A stretch of DNA of 64,000 bases from Haliclystus octoradiatus (taxonomy: Eukaryota; Cnidaria; Staurozoa; Stauromedusae; Haliclystidae): the NCBI GenBank assembly GCA_916610825.1, contig OU744451.1, forward strand, positions 11,224,864 to 11,288,863. The letters are read 5' to 3'. A program made the translations under genes and the position numbers. Position 1 is the first letter of the stretch, and each line of letters begins with the position of its first letter. The notes beneath the pieces were generated by a model, which was given only the letters and a program-made list of their open reading frames with translations, ran no database searches and had not been told where the DNA came from. Below, one piece after another: positions 19,261-31,781 of this stretch.

Positions 19261-21071
19261 GAAGGAAATTCTGCATTTCTTCAGAATTTTCAATAATATT
19301 GGAGTACAGGCTAAAAAAGGGGTAAAATACCAATAAACTTCAAACGCTAGCAAACTTAACAACCAAGCCCAAAATTTGGAAGTAGTCTTCTAGTCTAGAC
19401 CATGTGGGCTAATCAATTAGAAAGGATTCCGACCTCCGTCTCTTTGAAGTATGCATAACGATAACGTTTTTAATATAAGATATAATTTGATATTATGTAG
19501 CTTGATATAATTATGCGTGAAGGTAATTGTCATAATTTGTATATACGTTTTAATTTATTCCCCTCGGAGTAAAGTGATCTTTATTTGTTTTACACTTTAA
19601 TTGGATGACTGTATGTGAGACACAATTTATATAGTGTTAAGTATCAAAATGACGAAATATGGTTTTACACAGAACTAGACTTTGTAAAAGCAGTGACTCG
19701 GTCCATTGATTCGCTCTGATCATAGATTATAGAATACTATGATCATATTCTATAATCGAGCTCTGATCTAGCCTAGCTCCACAAGGCCCACTATTCCGCT
19801 ACGTACCTGCGCTCATCTGGTACGCAGCAGCCGCAGGTCAAGTGAAGTACAGGGGCATGTGGCACAGGTCTAGCTCTGATCACGTGGCTCTTTTATATCT
19901 TCGACATTTTATTTTAAGAACCGATTTAGTCTGCACGCAGGCTTAACATGGGCGTGGAAGACAACAGAGTTATATTAGTTTGTCGTTGGGAAGGGATAAT
20001 CTGGATTTTGCGCGATTATATATTGAATTCAAACTAGAGTTTCGCTCGCTGAATATATGCAGCTGTAAAACCTGCGTAGTTTTATTTGGCAATACAACAT
20101 GCGTAAAAAAAGAAAAACGTTTTTATCACTTTTGAATAGTTGTTAATGATGACAATGCTGTTATGGTGTTGCACAGCGCCTGCATATTATTAGAGCACAT
20201 AAAGACTAAACATTAGCTTGTGCAATTCAGCAGCATGAAATGTGCGGAAATACATTGAAGCAGTTTTTGTTTCAGGACTGATATGATTGATTTACACAAT
20301 GTAGTTTACGGATTTACATACATCGCTGGCAGAAAAAGTTGATGTTTGCTTGTCAATGACGTCACTCCTTCTATAATCAATACGTTATTTTTCTCAATAC
20401 AAAAGAAGCAATCCTAAAATGACTGTGTAAAATCTTGGTTACATAGACTTTAGAAGGGACAACAATAGCTACATAGAAGAATACCGAATATAATTAATCT
20501 GTATTACAAGATGACAGCATTCCAGAAACAGGAAATGCAATAGTTGATTGCCATTTACGATGAGGATCTTTTGTTTATCGATAGAGGGAAGCAGACAGAA
20601 TGATCTGTTCCTTGTTGCGAAAAAAGCATCTGAAACAACACAATAATTTGATGTTTGCTGGCGCCAGGTGGAGTTAAACGTTTTGCTGGACAAAAGTGAA
20701 ATTGTGTTGGTTTAACGTTGGAAATTATAAATTCTGGTCTTACGAGGAATATATCATGTAAAGTGAATTAGGATTGGTATATATTATTTTATTGGTGGAT
20801 TTTGAATACAAATAACATGAATAGGGATTAGAAATCTAATTGCATCATATTGAGACATTTGCGTTTGTTTTATCCGACATATCAAGTTTTAATTTTATGT
20901 GGAAGAAGGATATTATAGTCTGCTCTGTAATAAAAGAAAACTGCAGGAAATTTATCAGAGCGGAACAGTAGCTGGAGTGATTTCTAAATAAATTTTAAAG
21001 TTTAGTTTGCATTTAGCCTTGATCAAATATTTCACTAGGGCTATTAATAGCGACGAATTAGTAAATTCGAA
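19261..21071. other. Intergenic sequence upstream of the second receptor, nothing recognised
   Basis: No coding or complete repeat was identified. Short palindromes occur, for example CTATGATCATATTC around 19728-19760. The immediate upstream 60 bp of the receptor includes TTTGCATTTAG, a possible 3' splice acceptor for a 5'-UTR exon. Confidence 0.4.
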
Positions 21072-22052
21072 ATGAGCTGTGATGGGATTGAGCCACCAAC
21101 TACGCTATCAATTTTTACAGCCGCAGTGTCCTGTTTATTTTGTATTTTAACCGTCTGTGGGAACGTATTAATTATTTCAGCTGTCCTATTTGATCCGTTA
21201 AAGAAATTACGCACACCATTTAATTATTTTCTTGTTAATTTAGCATGTGCTGATTTGGTCGTTGGTTGTATCACATTACCAGTATCAGTTTATTTACATG
21301 GAATGGAAGCTAATGATATATTACCTAATGATCTCATACCATTGATTCATATGAGTACATTTATATCAACGTTAGCCAGTGTTTTTAGTCTGGGTGCCCT
21401 GTCGTTAGATCGTTTGGCGGCTATTACATGGCCTATCAAATATCGTTGTCGATTATCTATCAGACGGTGTGCAGCGATGTCTGCTTGTATATGGACAACT
21501 GCATTAAGTCTACCTTGGGTTTACTTCTCAATTGGCTATGTTGAATTCTTAATGGTATTTATACATATTGCTGTCATCGCAACATTTGCCATAATGGTGG
21601 TGACGTATGTAAGGGTTTACAAAGAAATGAGAAAGCAGGCATTAGTTATGAATACTATACAAAGAACAACTAATTGGCAAAGCGAGGTTAATTTACAAAA
21701 GGCAAATTGCGTCGAAAAGAAAGTAACACGTGTATTCTTGATTATTTTAGTATTGTTTATGGCAACTTACCTACCTGCTACCGCTATGATCTATGTGCTG
21801 CAATTTTGTCCAAATTGCGATTGTGCATTCCGACATGTTCTAAGGGATTTACAATTTTTATTCGTTTTATCCAATAGTTTTATGAATCCTTTCGTTTGTA
21901 TATGCCTCATGAAAACATTTCAAGAAAGCGTTCTTACATTTTTCAGAGGTCGGAATGGGGGCTCTATTGGAAAACAACATCGATCTACTAGTTCGTTGCC
22001 TGTTTTACAAGTCAACTCAACTGCAGATTCACAGTTACAGAGTACATGTTAA
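21072..22052 (+). CDS. Class A (rhodopsin-like) G-protein-coupled receptor, orphan, paralogue of 948-1985
   Basis: A 326-residue, single-exon seven-transmembrane receptor. TM1 has VCGNVL, TM2 LACADLVVG, TM3 ends SLDRLAAI (DRL in place of DRY), and TM7 has NSFMNPFVCI. As in its paralogue, the TM3 and second-loop cysteines of the family disulfide are missing, the second extracellular loop is very short, and the NPxxY tyrosine is a cysteine. TM6 (FLIILVLFMATYLPA) lacks CWxP. Position 3.32 is Thr, not Asp. The third intracellular loop contains a basic stretch and the tail is rich in Ser. LFDPLKKLRTPFNYFLVNLA is shared almost word for word with the first receptor. The start is the first ATG of the frame. 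Ligand unknown; a membrane sensor of small molecules or peptides is likely. Confidence 0.88.
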   Translation: MSCDGIEPPTTLSIFTAAVSCLFCILTVCGNVLIISAVLFDPLKKLRTPFNYFLVNLACADLVVGCITLPVSVYLHGMEANDILPNDLIPLIHMSTFISTLASVFSLGALSLDRLAAITWPIKYRCRLSIRRCAAMSACIWTTALSLPWVYFSIGYVEFLMVFIHIAVIATFAIMVVTYVRVYKEMRKQALVMNTIQRTTNWQSEVNLQKANCVEKKVTRVFLIILVLFMATYLPATAMIYVLQFCPNCDCAFRHVLRDLQFLFVLSNSFMNPFVCICLMKTFQESVLTFFRGRNGGSIGKQHRSTSSLPVLQVNSTADSQLQSTC

Positions 22053-23350
22053 TCAGCAATGGAAAACGCAACATATAACTATATAATTTAATGTTGCTGG
22101 ATATACGCCACCCACCCAGCTACGTCCAATCTAATATGAAATTTCAGAGTGTATTTATCTCAGCACTGCCTCGAAAATGGCATAATAAAAATTACGAACA
22201 ATATCTATATTTGTATAATGTATATGCAATGTAGAACTCTTTCAGAAAAAAAAACGCTAGTAAATATTTATCAGTATGCAAAGAGCGACGTGGAAAATTT
22301 ACAACTTTGAAACTCGTCAATATTTGTTTTCAGGTTATCAATGTTCTGTTTGTTTCGATCAAACCATAATAATATAGAAAAACACCCGAATGAAAGTCTG
22401 CCTGTACATACAAAATATATATAGTGACAGAAAAACAAGTTATTTATTTATTATATTGTAATAGAAGTGATATTTGATTTCAGTTTCATCATTGGCATGC
22501 CTTGCCAAGTAATACCTTTCGTACTTTCTTTGTGTGACACTCTGTATATGACCTAGTTATCTGCTGCTTCATTGTATGTCACACCCCTGCCAACAAATTG
22601 ATGATCAAAACTGAAGCCAGCATCTTCACAACATTGATGCAAAATTTTATCAAATGTTGCGAAAATTTTGGCTTCATTTGGCCAGGCCAAAGATCAATGC
22701 CGTGAACCGAAGTAAGAGCATCAAAAAACTTTGAACATCAATTTAATTGTTAATAAATAATCATTTTTAATAAATCAAAATATTGAATTGAACGGATTTG
22801 GTCCCGGCCCGGCGACTTTGTATATCAAAAATGATTCGGAAAATGTATAAATATTTATAAAAATCGTAAACTATCGGGATCGAATGAAATATAATAACGT
22901 TATACACCTAACAAAGGCGTAACCCAATCAAAATGTTTGTTTTGCAAAATCAGCTGTTTTACAATTAACCAATTAAACCGAACCATGCAGCCGACAGAAT
23001 CCGCTATTATTAATCCTAATCTCGGTCGTATGACAAATCTAATCAAAGACTGAGCAGCTATAACCCTGAGCCTCAACATATAGCTGACCTCACCAAAGGA
23101 GACGTGGATGCACATGATTGGTTAGTTAATAACATCGCGGAGCGCAACAAATGCATGGTTTTAATATCAAGCAACGCCATGGATTACCATCGCGGTTAGA
23201 GATTTGGAACATTATATATTTTAACCCAGCAATAATCATACACAATCAGACATTTTAAAATCATGTTAAATTACCATGATTATCTGCCAGCAGCAAGTAT
23301 TGAGCTGATACACAACATTTGATAGAACATAAACTAATATTAAGAAGTGT
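22053..23350. other. Intergenic sequence between convergent genes, nothing recognised
   Basis: Lies between the 3' ends of the receptor (+) and misato (-). AATAAAA at about 22183 could be the receptor polyadenylation signal. No other coding region or defined repeat was seen. Confidence 0.45.
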
Positions 23351-24022
23351 TTAGCTAGAATATTTTGATATCAAAGTAGAGTATGATTCGTTTAGATCAT
23401 CAAATTGTTCACGATCAACTTGACTAGGACACGATTTTGATTTATGTGCATCACTCGCACATTTTGAAATAAGCGATAAAGGTTCAAACATGTCACGTGA
23501 CGTGGAGAGCATTGTAGAGCATGGTATGGCTGTTACTATTTGATTACTAGGCCGATTTTCATGTGCTAGAAATGAACCATCTTCACTAATATCAGACGTG
23601 AAAATCTGTGGATAAGGTGGTTTTGTTGAGAGCAACCGAGATGTAATAGTTTGTTGGCCTTTTGTATCAGATTCTAAGCCATTGTGTGCGTTTCGTTGGT
23701 CCAGTTCCATTGAACGCAATCGCTTTGGTAGTACCTCAACAACATCGTCTACATTACGAATGCATGTGTGAGTAGTAAACGTATCGCTCTTCGTTGATAT
23801 TAAGGATGGTAGTAAGGGTTGATGGTTGGTATTATAACTGACTTGAGATGTTTGCAGATGATATGGTAAACTAATATCAACATTTGCAATTCGATGACCC
23901 ATATAATTGATTGAATGACAAAAGTCAGATAATAGCATCTTGCTTGATTTAAGTCTGTATGGTAGGGATAGGAGATCAACTGCTGACGATAGAATGCCAC
24001 TGGTTTGGAATTTGTTATCCAA
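23351..24022 (-). CDS. MSTO1: Misato (MSTO1/DML1 family), coding exon 3 (last)
   Basis: The final exon of the misato homologue, 224 codons including the TAA stop at 23351. The acceptor (TGTGTTTTCAG on the minus strand) joins in phase 0 to exon 2. It begins LDNKFQTSGILSSAVDLLSLPYRL, matching the region of misato proteins that follows the conserved loading segment (AILATALDTVTVPYRL-type). It continues with a block containing LSDFCHSINYMGHRI. The C-terminal third is divergent and Ser/Thr-rich. Full gene: 206 + 94 + 223 residues, about 523 aa, against about 570 in human. Confidence 0.85.
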   Translation of the reverse strand: MDNKFQTSGILSSAVDLLSLPYRLKSSKMLLSDFCHSINYMGHRIANVDISLPYHLQTSQVSYNTNHQPLLPSLISTKSDTFTTHTCIRNVDDVVEVLPKRLRSMELDQRNAHNGLESDTKGQQTITSRLLSTKPPYPQIFTSDISEDGSFLAHENRPSNQIVTAIPCSTMLSTSRDMFEPLSLISKCASDAHKSKSCPSQVDREQFDDLNESYSTLISKYSS

Positions 24023-24210
24023 CTGAAAACACACACAAGAAATATACAAATATTACTGAAATGTTATTCAATCATTCGTGCATATTTTGGTGAATGTGTA
24101 TATTGCATTGAGGTACTTAATTTCGAATTCATTATACTAAGTATCAACAAATAAAACATAAGATATCGATGCAGATGCAACGGTTTCGATTTATTCCAAA
24201 ATCATCGCCA

Positions 24211-24599
24211 GGCAAGTAAAAATAAGTAATGTAGACGGTGTCGCTCTACCGAAGGCACCCGTACCACTCCTCTATTTCTAGATTAGTTGGTTTTTTCGCT
24301 GAGAGCGATGATTTTAAACGCTCTTTGTTGATCTCAGCCGCGGCACTGCAGATCAATGTCAACAGATTTCATGGCAGATAGGTCTCGATTGTCAATGCGC
24401 AACGATGCGCCGCAGCTACTCACAATGCAATTCCCTCTGGACCATTCCAGCCATCCTCAGGTACTCATTTGATGTTTAAGAAAAATTCAAGGCTGAGTAG
24501 ACCTTAGGAGGATTTGAACCACAGTCGATCAGGTATGATCTGATCTGAAGTTCGGTTGCTCTGCCATCTGAGCTAATCCTCCTCTAAAGGCAAGTAAAA
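24211..24599 (-). mobile_element. tRNA-derived SINE with 11-bp target duplications
   Basis: A 367-bp insertion (24222-24588) flanked by perfect repeats GGCAAGTAAAA at 24211-24221 and 24589-24599. In minus orientation its first 80 bases contain an RNA polymerase III A box (TAGCTCAGATGG) and B box (GGTTCAAATCC). This is a tRNA-like head followed by an unrelated body of about 280 bp. It lies in the second intron of misato in the same orientation as the gene. The body was not recognised. Confidence 0.82.
24506..24583 (-). ncRNA. tRNA-like head of the SINE
   Basis: Both internal promoter boxes are intact. The ends AGGAGGATT and AATCCTCCT are complementary over 9 bp, but the 3' strand of the T stem and a proper anticodon stem are missing, so this is not a functional tRNA. 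Confidence 0.6.
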
Positions 24600-26666
24600 G
24601 AGAGAGAGAACAGGTTTTACATCAACACCTATTGTATAGAGCTCATCAGAGCGAAAATACCGCTCTTTTTGCTTATTTCGTATTATTCTCGCCATAAGGA
24701 AAATATAAAACTTTTTGTATTTCATTCTGGCACCAGCACCAGCAACGTCGCTGAAATCGAAAATAGTCGGATCCTGAACACCAGCAACTTCTAGGAAACG
24801 AAATTAACTGTTCTGTTTTGTTGGAATTTAATTTTTATTTGTTTTCCTTTTTTGTTATGTTTTGGAATTGATTAGCCTACTGAAATTATTTTATATCATT
24901 AAAATAATTTTAAATTGTAATTTAAGTTACAACGAAATAAAAGAAAAGGTGTTCTAAATTTTACTGCCGATAAAATACTCTGAAACATCTTCAGAAGTAT
25001 TGGCTTATTACTGGTTGAGGCTTATAAATTCCTTCCACGTTGGGTATCTATTATATCTCTGTATCTTTGTATCTACAAGCAAAGATAAAGTTGAATAAAT
25101 ATACTTTAAAATCTGCTTTGCATGTTGTAAGTCTGTTTATAGAAGCACCTGTGGGCTGTTCCTAACACACATATGCTATATAGTATTAAAGTCATATTAA
25201 GTGATATTAATTATCTTGATGGTTCAAATGTCACATTAACAACACCCGGGTACCAACAACCACACATGAGAACAAAAATAATGAAATTCGTTGAAATCTG
25301 GAATTCAGATTCCTTATTCTATTGAATTTTATATAAGTAAAGCTCGGACAATGGCTGGACTTATTTTGCAAATACATAAAACAAATTTACAATTATTTTA
25401 ATCTTGATGAATGCAGTAAAAAATGATGGGCTTCTAATGGATCCGTTGAGAAACGGTTGTACTAATCCCTGATTACAAAACTGTTTGGTTATTATGGATC
25501 AGGTCTCCTAATCATTAATGGATGACCTGGTCATTTAACATTTTCTTTATAACTCGAAATTTTGCGTTGTATTTTCCCCAAAATATGTTTTGGTCCACAC
25601 TTTTAAAACAGTAGTAAAATGTGATTTCTTCCCTTTTGCTTTTGTGTAGTATATTTTATATTTTTATACACAGCATAGATGTTTAGGCCTATTTATCCTA
25701 TTTGACTTCACGTATTGATTTTGGATTAATCGTTAGCTAGTTCATTTGATGTTCACATAGAGTTAAGGATTCCTCTCCGCTCACAACCGTATCATTTGAA
25801 TAGCCTACGCTACATTCAACCATTGATATCATCGTTTCACTCCAGTTTCATCTCTTTAAAATAGAAATTTATTTATTTATTGAACTCTTTTTACAACATT
25901 TCAAGAGTATGCACAGCCAAACATCAAAATGGTGAGCAGGTGTTGATCAACGATTTAATTTATTTTGTGTGAGGAAACTTACAGAAAACATGGAGAACAT
26001 GTGGTTTCAATAAATGTTTATCAGAAAGAGACTTTCTAAAGTTTGATCATTCTAAAAAGCCCATCTATAAAGTAATAATTCAGTTAATGCCAGATAAAGT
26101 TGAAATATTTGACCACCTCTAGCCAGGGGTACATTTTTTCATTGAACCCCTTCGTGGGTATATAGTGAAGAATTCGAACTCCTTTCCATTGATTTTCCCC
26201 TACGGTTTTTAAAGTTAATGCAATGAGAGTTAACCCCTTCTACCTTTGAACTGAGTTCATACTTTGTGGGTATCTCCTAATAGTTCAAAGTTCAAATTTG
26301 TTCTTGTGGCGTAACGAAAATTTAGTTGTTCATAATGTTAAACAAGTTGCCATTGTTGCAGAGTTAGAGGTTGGCATGTTGCAGTACAACGTGTGAATGA
26401 GAACGTATTCCAGTCAAAAGTCATTAAACCCTTGATAAACTGTTATAACAAAGCTGATGGGAAATGCGTACATTATCAGATTAAAGGAAGTCTTTTATGT
26501 CTGATAAGCAAGACAGTAGGCCTAAGACAAGACAGACAGTTGCATTGCATCATTACTTAAATAGTAAACAAGCGAAAAAGCACAAGTAAAGCAATTCATG
26601 TCGGAAATCTGTGCATCATATTATTCTATCATTGAACTAAGTGTATTATTGCCTATATATTCTCAC
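24600..26666. other. Misato intron 2 outside the SINE, nothing recognised
   Basis: AT-rich intron. A short A/T tetranucleotide tract near 25862-25880 (AAATTTATTTATTTATTGAAC) resembles a LINE tail. No coding exon or RNA gene was identified. Confidence 0.4.
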
Positions 26667-26948
26667 CTTGTAATTTAAATGTTTAAAACTTCTGCCACGC
26701 ACAGTATCTTTAACCCCAAAACTTTCTGTTAATGATAATGGAATGACAAGATCAGAATTCACTGGAAGTGAAACAAAAGACTGAAAGGTGTTTTCCATTG
26801 TTAAGTAGCGTTCTCCAATCGATGTGTTTGAGTCCCATCCATTCCACATTGCATAGGTAATCACAGATTTCTTTCCATATTCATCGCGGATATACATTAC
26901 GGTTTCATTTGTTAGACCTCCGTAAGAGTCTGCTGTATCCCCAAAAAC
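26667..26948 (-). CDS. MSTO1: Misato (MSTO1/DML1 family), coding exon 2
   Basis: A 282-nt exon, phase 0 at both ends, with acceptor TTTAACAG|GTTTTTGG and donor TACAAG|GTGAGA on the minus strand. It encodes VFGDTADSYGGLTNE, the continuation of the DSLQGFQ segment of exon 1, and ITYAMWNGWDSN, corresponding to the IITWGLLPG segment of other misato proteins. This part forms the tubulin/FtsZ-like nucleotide-binding fold of the family. The introns on either side are 2.6 kb and 6.9 kb. Confidence 0.85.
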
Positions 26949-28330
26949 CTGTTAAATCAATACATAAATAAATAGAACTTAATTAATCTAATAACATACA
27001 CATCAATATGGAGATAACTTAAAAGCAGTTGATAATTGTATTAAAACCATTGAAAAAAAGATCTATTAAAAAGTTGCAATGTCTCCATACCAACTGCAAA
27101 AAAGCTTTGTTAGTAAAAACACGATTCCAAGGAAACAATCATTTTCGAGTTCGATCCTGTCACCCCCGATCTTTTAAAGCTACCAGTTTACTTTCATGGA
27201 ACTGATGTCCAACAGGCCTAAAGTTTACCAAAAATGTTGTTAACTTTTAGAAACTGCACCAAGAAGCATATATTGAATTTTTGTAATTTAAATCCTCTTT
27301 TTAAATCTCTATCTTAAATTAATAGTACAGTCATTATAGAAAATGAACTCAAACAAATTGCAACAGAAGCCTTTTTCATCGATTCTAGGTTCAAATTTTA
27401 TGCTTCACAACATATCCAAAATGTTCCGAAATTGGAGTAGGCAAAATGCCTTAATTCCGCAATTTGATTAACGGAATCCCGGTAGAAACATAAAAGCGAG
27501 GCTTCAGGTTTCAGTGTAATCATGTGATTTAAACGAGGGTATGTATGAAGATACACAAATCGACATAGAAAAAGAAGAAAAACGTTATTAATTTATGTTC
27601 TAACATTCCACTAGCCTGTATAGATCATGTAAATACTTTTTATCTTATTTAGAAAATACAACTAGTTATATGCATTATGCACAATGAACAATTTCAGGCA
27701 AATGGTTAGGATGTTCATGGTCGCAATGGTCGCAATTATTTTTGACAGAAATTGGCAATTATGATTTGAATGTTAAATAAAATCCATTCCATCCAATCCA
27801 TTAAAAATGTTAAATAAAATTAAAACTAAATAACTGATAACTTAAATACTCCTTGACAGAACATCAACGTAACTTCGTATAGCATAGATACTAGATAGAC
27901 TACAGTTACCCAGTCGTTCATGTTACTATTTTAACCATGGAATGAAAATTGAACACAGGAATTTCACCTAAAGGTTATGCCCTAAAGGTTTTATTATACA
28001 ATCAAACCAGTTATAACAACCATCTCTATACAGTGACCACCTGTCCAAAGTGGTCACCCTTGCAATGTCTTAAAATAGCATTTTCTATTGAATCAAAGAT
28101 TGATGAGCTTGGCTACAGTTTTGGTGATTTACTCTTTTCTAGTTCTTGCTTCGTCTGAGCAGACAAAGGGAACTTACATGATAAAAAAATTTGCCCTACT
28201 TTTAAAATTTGCAAAATTCCTCAACCATTAACTCATTAATAAATAATCGTCAACAGATTTTCGTAACATTGAATACAAGTGAGTAAAACTGTAGGGTTCA
28301 CAATATGTGTTTGGCAGATTTTCATAATAT

Positions 28331-28437
28331 CCCTGCGAAAAACAGTTCAGGACTCCATGAACAGTCTATGAACAGTTCATGAACGTTAAATGGCCCCAAG
28401 TTTTCATGAACTCCTGTTCACTGTTTTTCGCAGGGGA
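28331..28437. repeat. Palindromic MITE, CCCTGCGAAAAACAGTTCA family
   Basis: About 107 bp bounded by CCCTGCGAAAAACAGTTCA and its inverse (ACTGTTTTTCGCAGGG). The interior is built of TTCATGAACAGT-type palindromes. Another copy with the same ends lies at 61062-61328 and a decayed one near 53893-54062. No target duplication could be defined here. Confidence 0.75.
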
Positions 28438-29202
28438 AGTAGAAAATCTGTTATACAATAATCTTCCTTGGGAAAATAGTTCATAAGTGTTAAATGGCTT
28501 GAGTTTCATGAACAATTTATGAGCAGTTCTTGGACTGCTGTATTGATTTATTATTTGTCGATTTATTGTCCAATTCCTCTTTTTATAGATGTTCACATTG
28601 TTAACAGATGACTTTTGAATAGTATTGTGGAAATTAATTTCTCCGATTTCCACATATATAACAAATTACCTTAAATTATTCATAATAAACCTTTTCTACT
28701 TGAGCTGTAAGTCTTTTAAATCATGTAGTAATGGCAATAACAAAGCTATTGTTATCGCTATTGTTAAAGCCACGCTAGATTACATTGTTATCATGTTATT
28801 CAAGTGAGATCAAAAGCGCAAGCTATCGCGGGCAGACAAAACTCTGCACTAAATTGCATTCTCTTCTGCTGACCCGGTCATGCGTAATGCGCAAAAGCAG
28901 AAAATTTACCTTGTTTAGGGCAGAATGTTGTTGTGCCCCGAGAGAAGGAGTTATTTGAGACCATGGAGCGCATGATAGCACACAGATTATAAATAGATAA
29001 TACAGTGAATTCTGTGAACACACAGTACAAAATCTCACAATTATCTATTGAATAAATCTCACGTTGTCAACAAATTCTTGGAATCACATCTATTTAGAAA
29101 AACATACAATGGAATCAAATAAAATATTTGAAAAAATATATTCTAGAAAAGTAATGGACCAGCCGCCACTGCTGAGATAGGAATCCGGGCCATAACTACT
29201 AG

Positions 29203-29926
29203 CAATTTATTTGGCTAAATGCATTCAAATTATTTACTTGTTAAAGAAATTTAAGAGTTGATTTGTCGTGTTGAGTCAATAACAAACTGGGAATTTTTGA
29301 TAGGCGTCTAAATCAATGACTAACCCATGCTGTGATGGGACAATAGAAACTATGCTTAGAGTGACAAAGTTTCAAACTGCAAACGTTAAACTTCAATGTT
29401 CACACATAAAATTTCAATGTTCAACATTCGCACCTTCTTCCAAAAAAGTCCAAAACGAGACGGTAGTCTCGACAGCGGGCTAAACTTCAACGTTCACACA
29501 TCAAATTTCTAAGTTCAATGTTCACATTTCTGCTTTAAAATTCACAACGAGGCACAGCAACGCGTTTACTCATAAAAATCATTAATGAATAAATATGATC
29601 AGCGAAAGTGCTCTGTATGCTTCAGATAAATTAACTGTATGACAATATGTATCTCAATTAAAAGCGGTGGTCGATTTCACTTCATTCAGAATTGATTCTC
29701 GATTGAATGTATATTTGTTATTAGATAAAGTAATTATTGCATGGGCAAAACATCAAAATGCTAAAGGCAGAGCAATATCATCGTCATCATCATTTATTCA
29801 GGACTTGAATAAGATTGATTTATAAATAACACTACAATTTTACAAAAACATACTTTACAGGACAGATATCTGAAGAACGATTTGATCAACTTAATTATGT
29901 TATTCCGTGTAAAATGCTTCCCAATA
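29203..29926. repeat. Left arm of a 0.7-kb inverted duplication
   Basis: Reverse complement of 31782-32490 over about 720 bp, diverged by substitutions and small indels. Shared landmarks include CAATTTATTTGGCTAAATGC at the outer end, GTTGAGTCAATAACAAACTG, and AAATGCTTCCCAATA at the inner end. The inner 160 bp (29771-29926) is the tail of a LINE with a (ATG)n end in minus orientation. The rest is not recognised. Confidence 0.85.
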
Positions 29927-30060
29927 TAAATTAATAGATAAAACATCACAAGTTTAATACATTTTGATCGTCGGGACATTCTTGATATTTATTCAAACAT
30001 TTTTGATAAATTGCTCCCTGGTCGGGAAGACTTGAGGAAGTATTCAAAGTTTGAGCCCAA

Positions 30061-30085
30061 GGCCCGGGGGGGGGGGGGGTGGTGC
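30061..30085. repeat. Poly-G run
   Basis: A run of 13 or so G residues in an otherwise AT-rich intron, preceded by AAGGCCC. Candidate for sequencing error or a G-quadruplex-forming site. Confidence 0.7.
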
Positions 30086-31781
30086 GGTGAAGTCAACTTT
30101 TCGAGGAACTCTTGCCAGGTGCCACGTCCCATGATGATAGTGCTGAATGTAGGCATACCTGATGGCATTGACTGGAGCATATGTTTATTGAAAGTAATAT
30201 CAATACCTATCTTCATAACTGCGCGATGTTTTGCATCATTAAACATCTTAAAATGGCTCAAATTTTGACTCAAAATATCTATTATGGGGTTATGGCATCC
30301 CACAGCCTATTATAAGAGAAGTACTCCCCGGGTACTGACGTACTGACAGCATGACTACTTTACAGTTAAATGTAATTGTAACCAGGTATAATCTTTTTAA
30401 TAAATCGCCCGAAGAGCGTATTTAAGCGATCGTATTATGCGATTTACGTATTAGACTCGTGATGTTTGATCTATTAATTTATAGCCTATAGACAAATTTG
30501 GCTAAAAGATCACGTGACTTGAAATGGGTATTTACATTACGTGACTTAAGTAAAATATCCATGGAAGTAGGCCTACCGCAAAACAGAGCAATATGTAGTT
30601 TTATTTAAACCAATTTATTTATCAAAATGAGTTTGAATCTTAGAATTTGCTAGTCGAAAGATAATTTTAAATATTGAATTTTAGGTTATACTTGTTGTCA
30701 TTGTTATGAGGAAAATAAATCTGCATGTAAATCGGTGACAAAAATTGCAAAGCAAAGAGTAAACTTCTATTGATTTCTTATTAAATTACAATATCATTAG
30801 GATTTTGAAATACATTTAATATGCAAAATAAATTGGACATAAATAATACTATTTCAATGTTAGTCACAAACGTTTTGATTTCAATCGAGTTATATGGCTG
30901 ATTTCTCCTCGACAAAATTTGATTTATTCTACTTCTATATAGACTTTCACAAGAGTGGTGACACTGTTCATGTTCAATACGGCAAATAGAAAATCCACTT
31001 TGTGAAATATATATAGCCATATAATAACTACACCATCTTTAGTAAGACTAAAACACATGAGCAAAATTAGCAAGAGAACTTCACATTTCTGAATACGGCC
31101 AGACGGTTTGCAATTCTAAACTTCTTCATACTCAGAGTTTGTTGGACGGCTCAGCATACGGCACAGGCTATTATAAAATACATCATAGATATATTTTGCA
31201 TTAATTGTCATGAGATATACTATTTTTCTGCTAGTATAATACTTCTTCCATAATATAAAGCTCATGTTTGATCGTCATAGTCTTCATAGAAAGAAAACGA
31301 GCGAGATAACGTCGCCAAAAATGTAGCGTTCAATGGAAATTTCTGTTGGCTTTATAACAGCTTTGAACTACGCTTTTCCTCCCCTGTCATCATCGAAAAA
31401 GAGTAAAGAATGTGATTCTTCACTTTCAGTTCATTATTCCAGTATTTATACTTAATAATATTCCCAAAAAGTAATGTGTCAACCGGTAAAATTTGACTAA
31501 TCTGGCAGTGGAAACGTTCTGTCTTCTAATCCTTGTAACTTTTCTCCAAGGGGCATAAATAAGACATGAAACACGCCAGCAACAATGTCGAGTAAACAAC
31601 TAGGCACAGAAGTAGCTTTTTGAATATATAAATCAAATAAATCTTTCCAATAATACAAATTTACAAGCTTTATGAAACTGCAGAAAAGTATGTCCGACCG
31701 CATTCAACCATTCATTCATTCGACTTTAAACACCAAGTTCAGATCCCGTGACCATACCTTCGATTCTTAGCCGAATTTGTC

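Noticed and set aside
24506-24583. A functional tRNA gene (A and B boxes present)
   Set aside because: No proper anticodon stem-loop and the 3' strand of the T stem is missing; the 11-bp flanking duplication shows a SINE.
29989-30303. Overlapping frames on both strands around the poly-G run
   Set aside because: Low complexity, no recognisable domain, no splice context.
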